A DNA stretch of 54,954 nt from Gemella haemolysans (GTDB lineage Bacteria > Bacillota > Bacilli > Staphylococcales > Gemellaceae), in contig NZ_KQ959992.1 of assembly GCF_001553035.1 (NCBI RefSeq), positions 16,103-71,056 on the forward strand. The letters run 5' to 3'. Shown piece after piece: positions 54,314 through 54,954 of the stretch. The stretch's first letter is position 1. Each line of letters starts with the position of its first letter. Below the pieces are notes generated by a model. It saw only the letters and a list, made by a program, of their open reading frames with translations. It did not search any database and was not told the origin of the DNA. The position numbers were made by a program, and so were the translations under genes.

Positions 54314-54853
54314 ATGAATAAAATATTGAGAGATGAAGATTTTAAAAGGAAATTTCCTATAAAACTTGTTGAACATAATAGAGAATGGGTACATTGGTAT
54401 GAAGATGAAAAAATAAATTTATTGTCTAAACTAAAAAAATATAAAGTAAACTTATATCATATAGGTAGTACAGCCATTCCAAATATATGTTCAAAGGACA
54501 TAATAGATATAATTTTAGAAATCAATGAAAGTGATGATTTTGATAGTACAATTAACATACTGATTGTTGAATGGGAACTACGTTGGATAGAGGAGAATAG
54601 AGCTTTTCTAGTTAAAGGATATGGGGAGGATGGTTTTTTAGATAAAGTCTACCATCTTCATGTAAGAATAAAAGGTGATATTGAAGAAGTTAAGTTTAGA
54701 GATATACTAATAGAAAATCCAAAATTAGCAAAACAATATGAAAGATTAAAATTAGACTTAGAACTAATGTATAAGTATGATAGAGAAGGCTATACTGCTG
54801 GAAAAACAAAATTTATAAAAGATATTATAAAAATATATAGTTTACATAAATAA
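54314..54853 (+). CDS. GrpB family (UPF0157) nucleotidyltransferase-like protein
   Basis: A 179-aa protein with the family pattern HNREWVHWYEDE, HIGSTAIPNICSKDIIDIIL and HLHVR. GrpB proteins belong to the nucleotidyltransferase-fold superfamily but their reaction is unknown. In this copy the usual GSTA(I/V)PGL(x)AKP is changed to NICSKD. GGAG lies upstream of the ATG. Its stop is inside the terminal palindrome. Confidence 0.82.
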   Translation: MNKILRDEDFKRKFPIKLVEHNREWVHWYEDEKINLLSKLKKYKVNLYHIGSTAIPNICSKDIIDIILEINESDDFDSTINILIVEWELRWIEENRAFLVKGYGEDGFLDKVYHLHVRIKGDIEEVKFRDILIENPKLAKQYERLKLDLELMYKYDREGYTAGKTKFIKDIIKIYSLHK

Positions 54854-54880
54854 CGTTATGTAAACTATATATTTATTTTA
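54831..54880. terminator. Bidirectional terminator, 19-bp perfect palindrome
   Basis: Arms 54831-54849 and 54856-54874 pair perfectly around a 6-nt loop. The core TTTACATAA-N6-TTATGTAAA equals the element at 52667-52690. It sits between convergent genes and overlaps both stop codons. Confidence 0.75.
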
Positions 54881-54954
54881 CTTCTTTTTTATTGAAGTAC
54901 TTAAATAATCCTTGAATTGCAACGTAAGCGTCCAATAACGAGGTATATTGAATA
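54873..54954 (-). CDS. C-terminal end of a convergent gene (partial)
   Basis: Reading the minus strand from the window edge, 26 codons stay open and end in TAA (54875-54873), giving a tail with SLLDAYVAIQGLFKYFNKK and EVK. The composition (balanced hydrophobic, basic end) is protein-like and the shared terminator supports a convergent gene. Too short to assign. Confidence 0.45.
   Translation of the reverse strand, partial: IQYTSLLDAYVAIQGLFKYFNKKEVK

Overview
This 55-kb window is AT-rich (by eye roughly 30% GC) chromosomal DNA from a low-GC Gram-positive bacterium (Firmicutes). The gene set is Bacillales/Staphylococcaceae-like: CodY, TrmFO, ThiI with a dedicated cysteine desulfurase, xerD-like-scpA-scpB-rluB followed by an SrrA/ResD-type regulator, MurT-GatD, and thyA-folA. 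Neighbourhoods are shortened relative to Bacillus and Staphylococcus: no xerC-hslVU between trmFO and codY, no histidine kinase after the srrA-like gene, no dgkA-cdd between ybeY and era, and rpsP far from ffh. Together these point to a reduced genome such as Gemella. The genus is an inference from gene content, not from a database match. No rRNA, tRNA, CRISPR array, insertion sequence or prophage was found; almost everything is core housekeeping.

Layout: 0.2-1.9 kb carries cmk, plsC and a hotdog thioesterase. 2.1-5.9 kb is iscS-thiI-trmFO (sulfur transfer and tRNA modification), then codY. 6.8-8.0 kb is a minus-strand patch (FlK-like thioesterase, MutX-like Nudix, small YjzD-like membrane protein). 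8.2-9.8 kb has a three-part Nudix protein and a YoaK-type membrane protein. 10-15.7 kb is one long run: catalytically degenerate xerD-like, scpA, scpB, rluB, orphan response regulator, murT, gatD, linking chromosome segregation, ribosome maturation and peptidoglycan amidation. 15.7-18 kb has an aminotransferase (minus) and a CPBP-family membrane protein. 18.2-22.4 kb is clpX-lon-engB. 22.7-25.7 kb has rpsP, a polar amino-acid ABC transporter and rpmE2. 25.8-28.3 kb is tdk-prfA-prmC. 28.4-29.4 kb is an S24-type self-cleaving repressor facing a 37-codon membrane peptide across shared divergent promoters. 29.6-33.4 kb has gpmA, a lipoprotein and recD2 (minus). 33.7-39.3 kb is nif3-mntR-thyA-folA-degV-ireB-ruvX-yrzB-mltG. 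39.5-44.2 kb is rsmE-gpsB-coaBC-priA. 44.4-52.7 kb is ylxM-ffh-trmL-ybeY-era-recO-murI-rdgB-fer-ftsK. The window ends with an anchored surface protein, pgsA, a GrpB-family gene and the tail of a convergent minus-strand gene.

The signals most worth following lie between the genes. (1) A palindrome, GTCAAC-A7-GTTGAC, sits exactly 18 nt upstream of the -35 box of both rpsP and rpmE2, two separate ribosomal-protein genes. (2) The S24 repressor and the unannotated 37-aa membrane peptide share mirror-image promoters with CCGTAT boxes inside both spacers, which looks like a small damage-response module. (3) The XerD-like protein next to scpAB has lost three of six catalytic residues. (4) A hairpin repeat occurs at the left edge of the window and again after engB, and a 24-bp inverted repeat with identical arms occurs at 52.67 and 54.84 kb. 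Many start codons were corrected on ribosome-binding-site grounds; these are stated in the entries.
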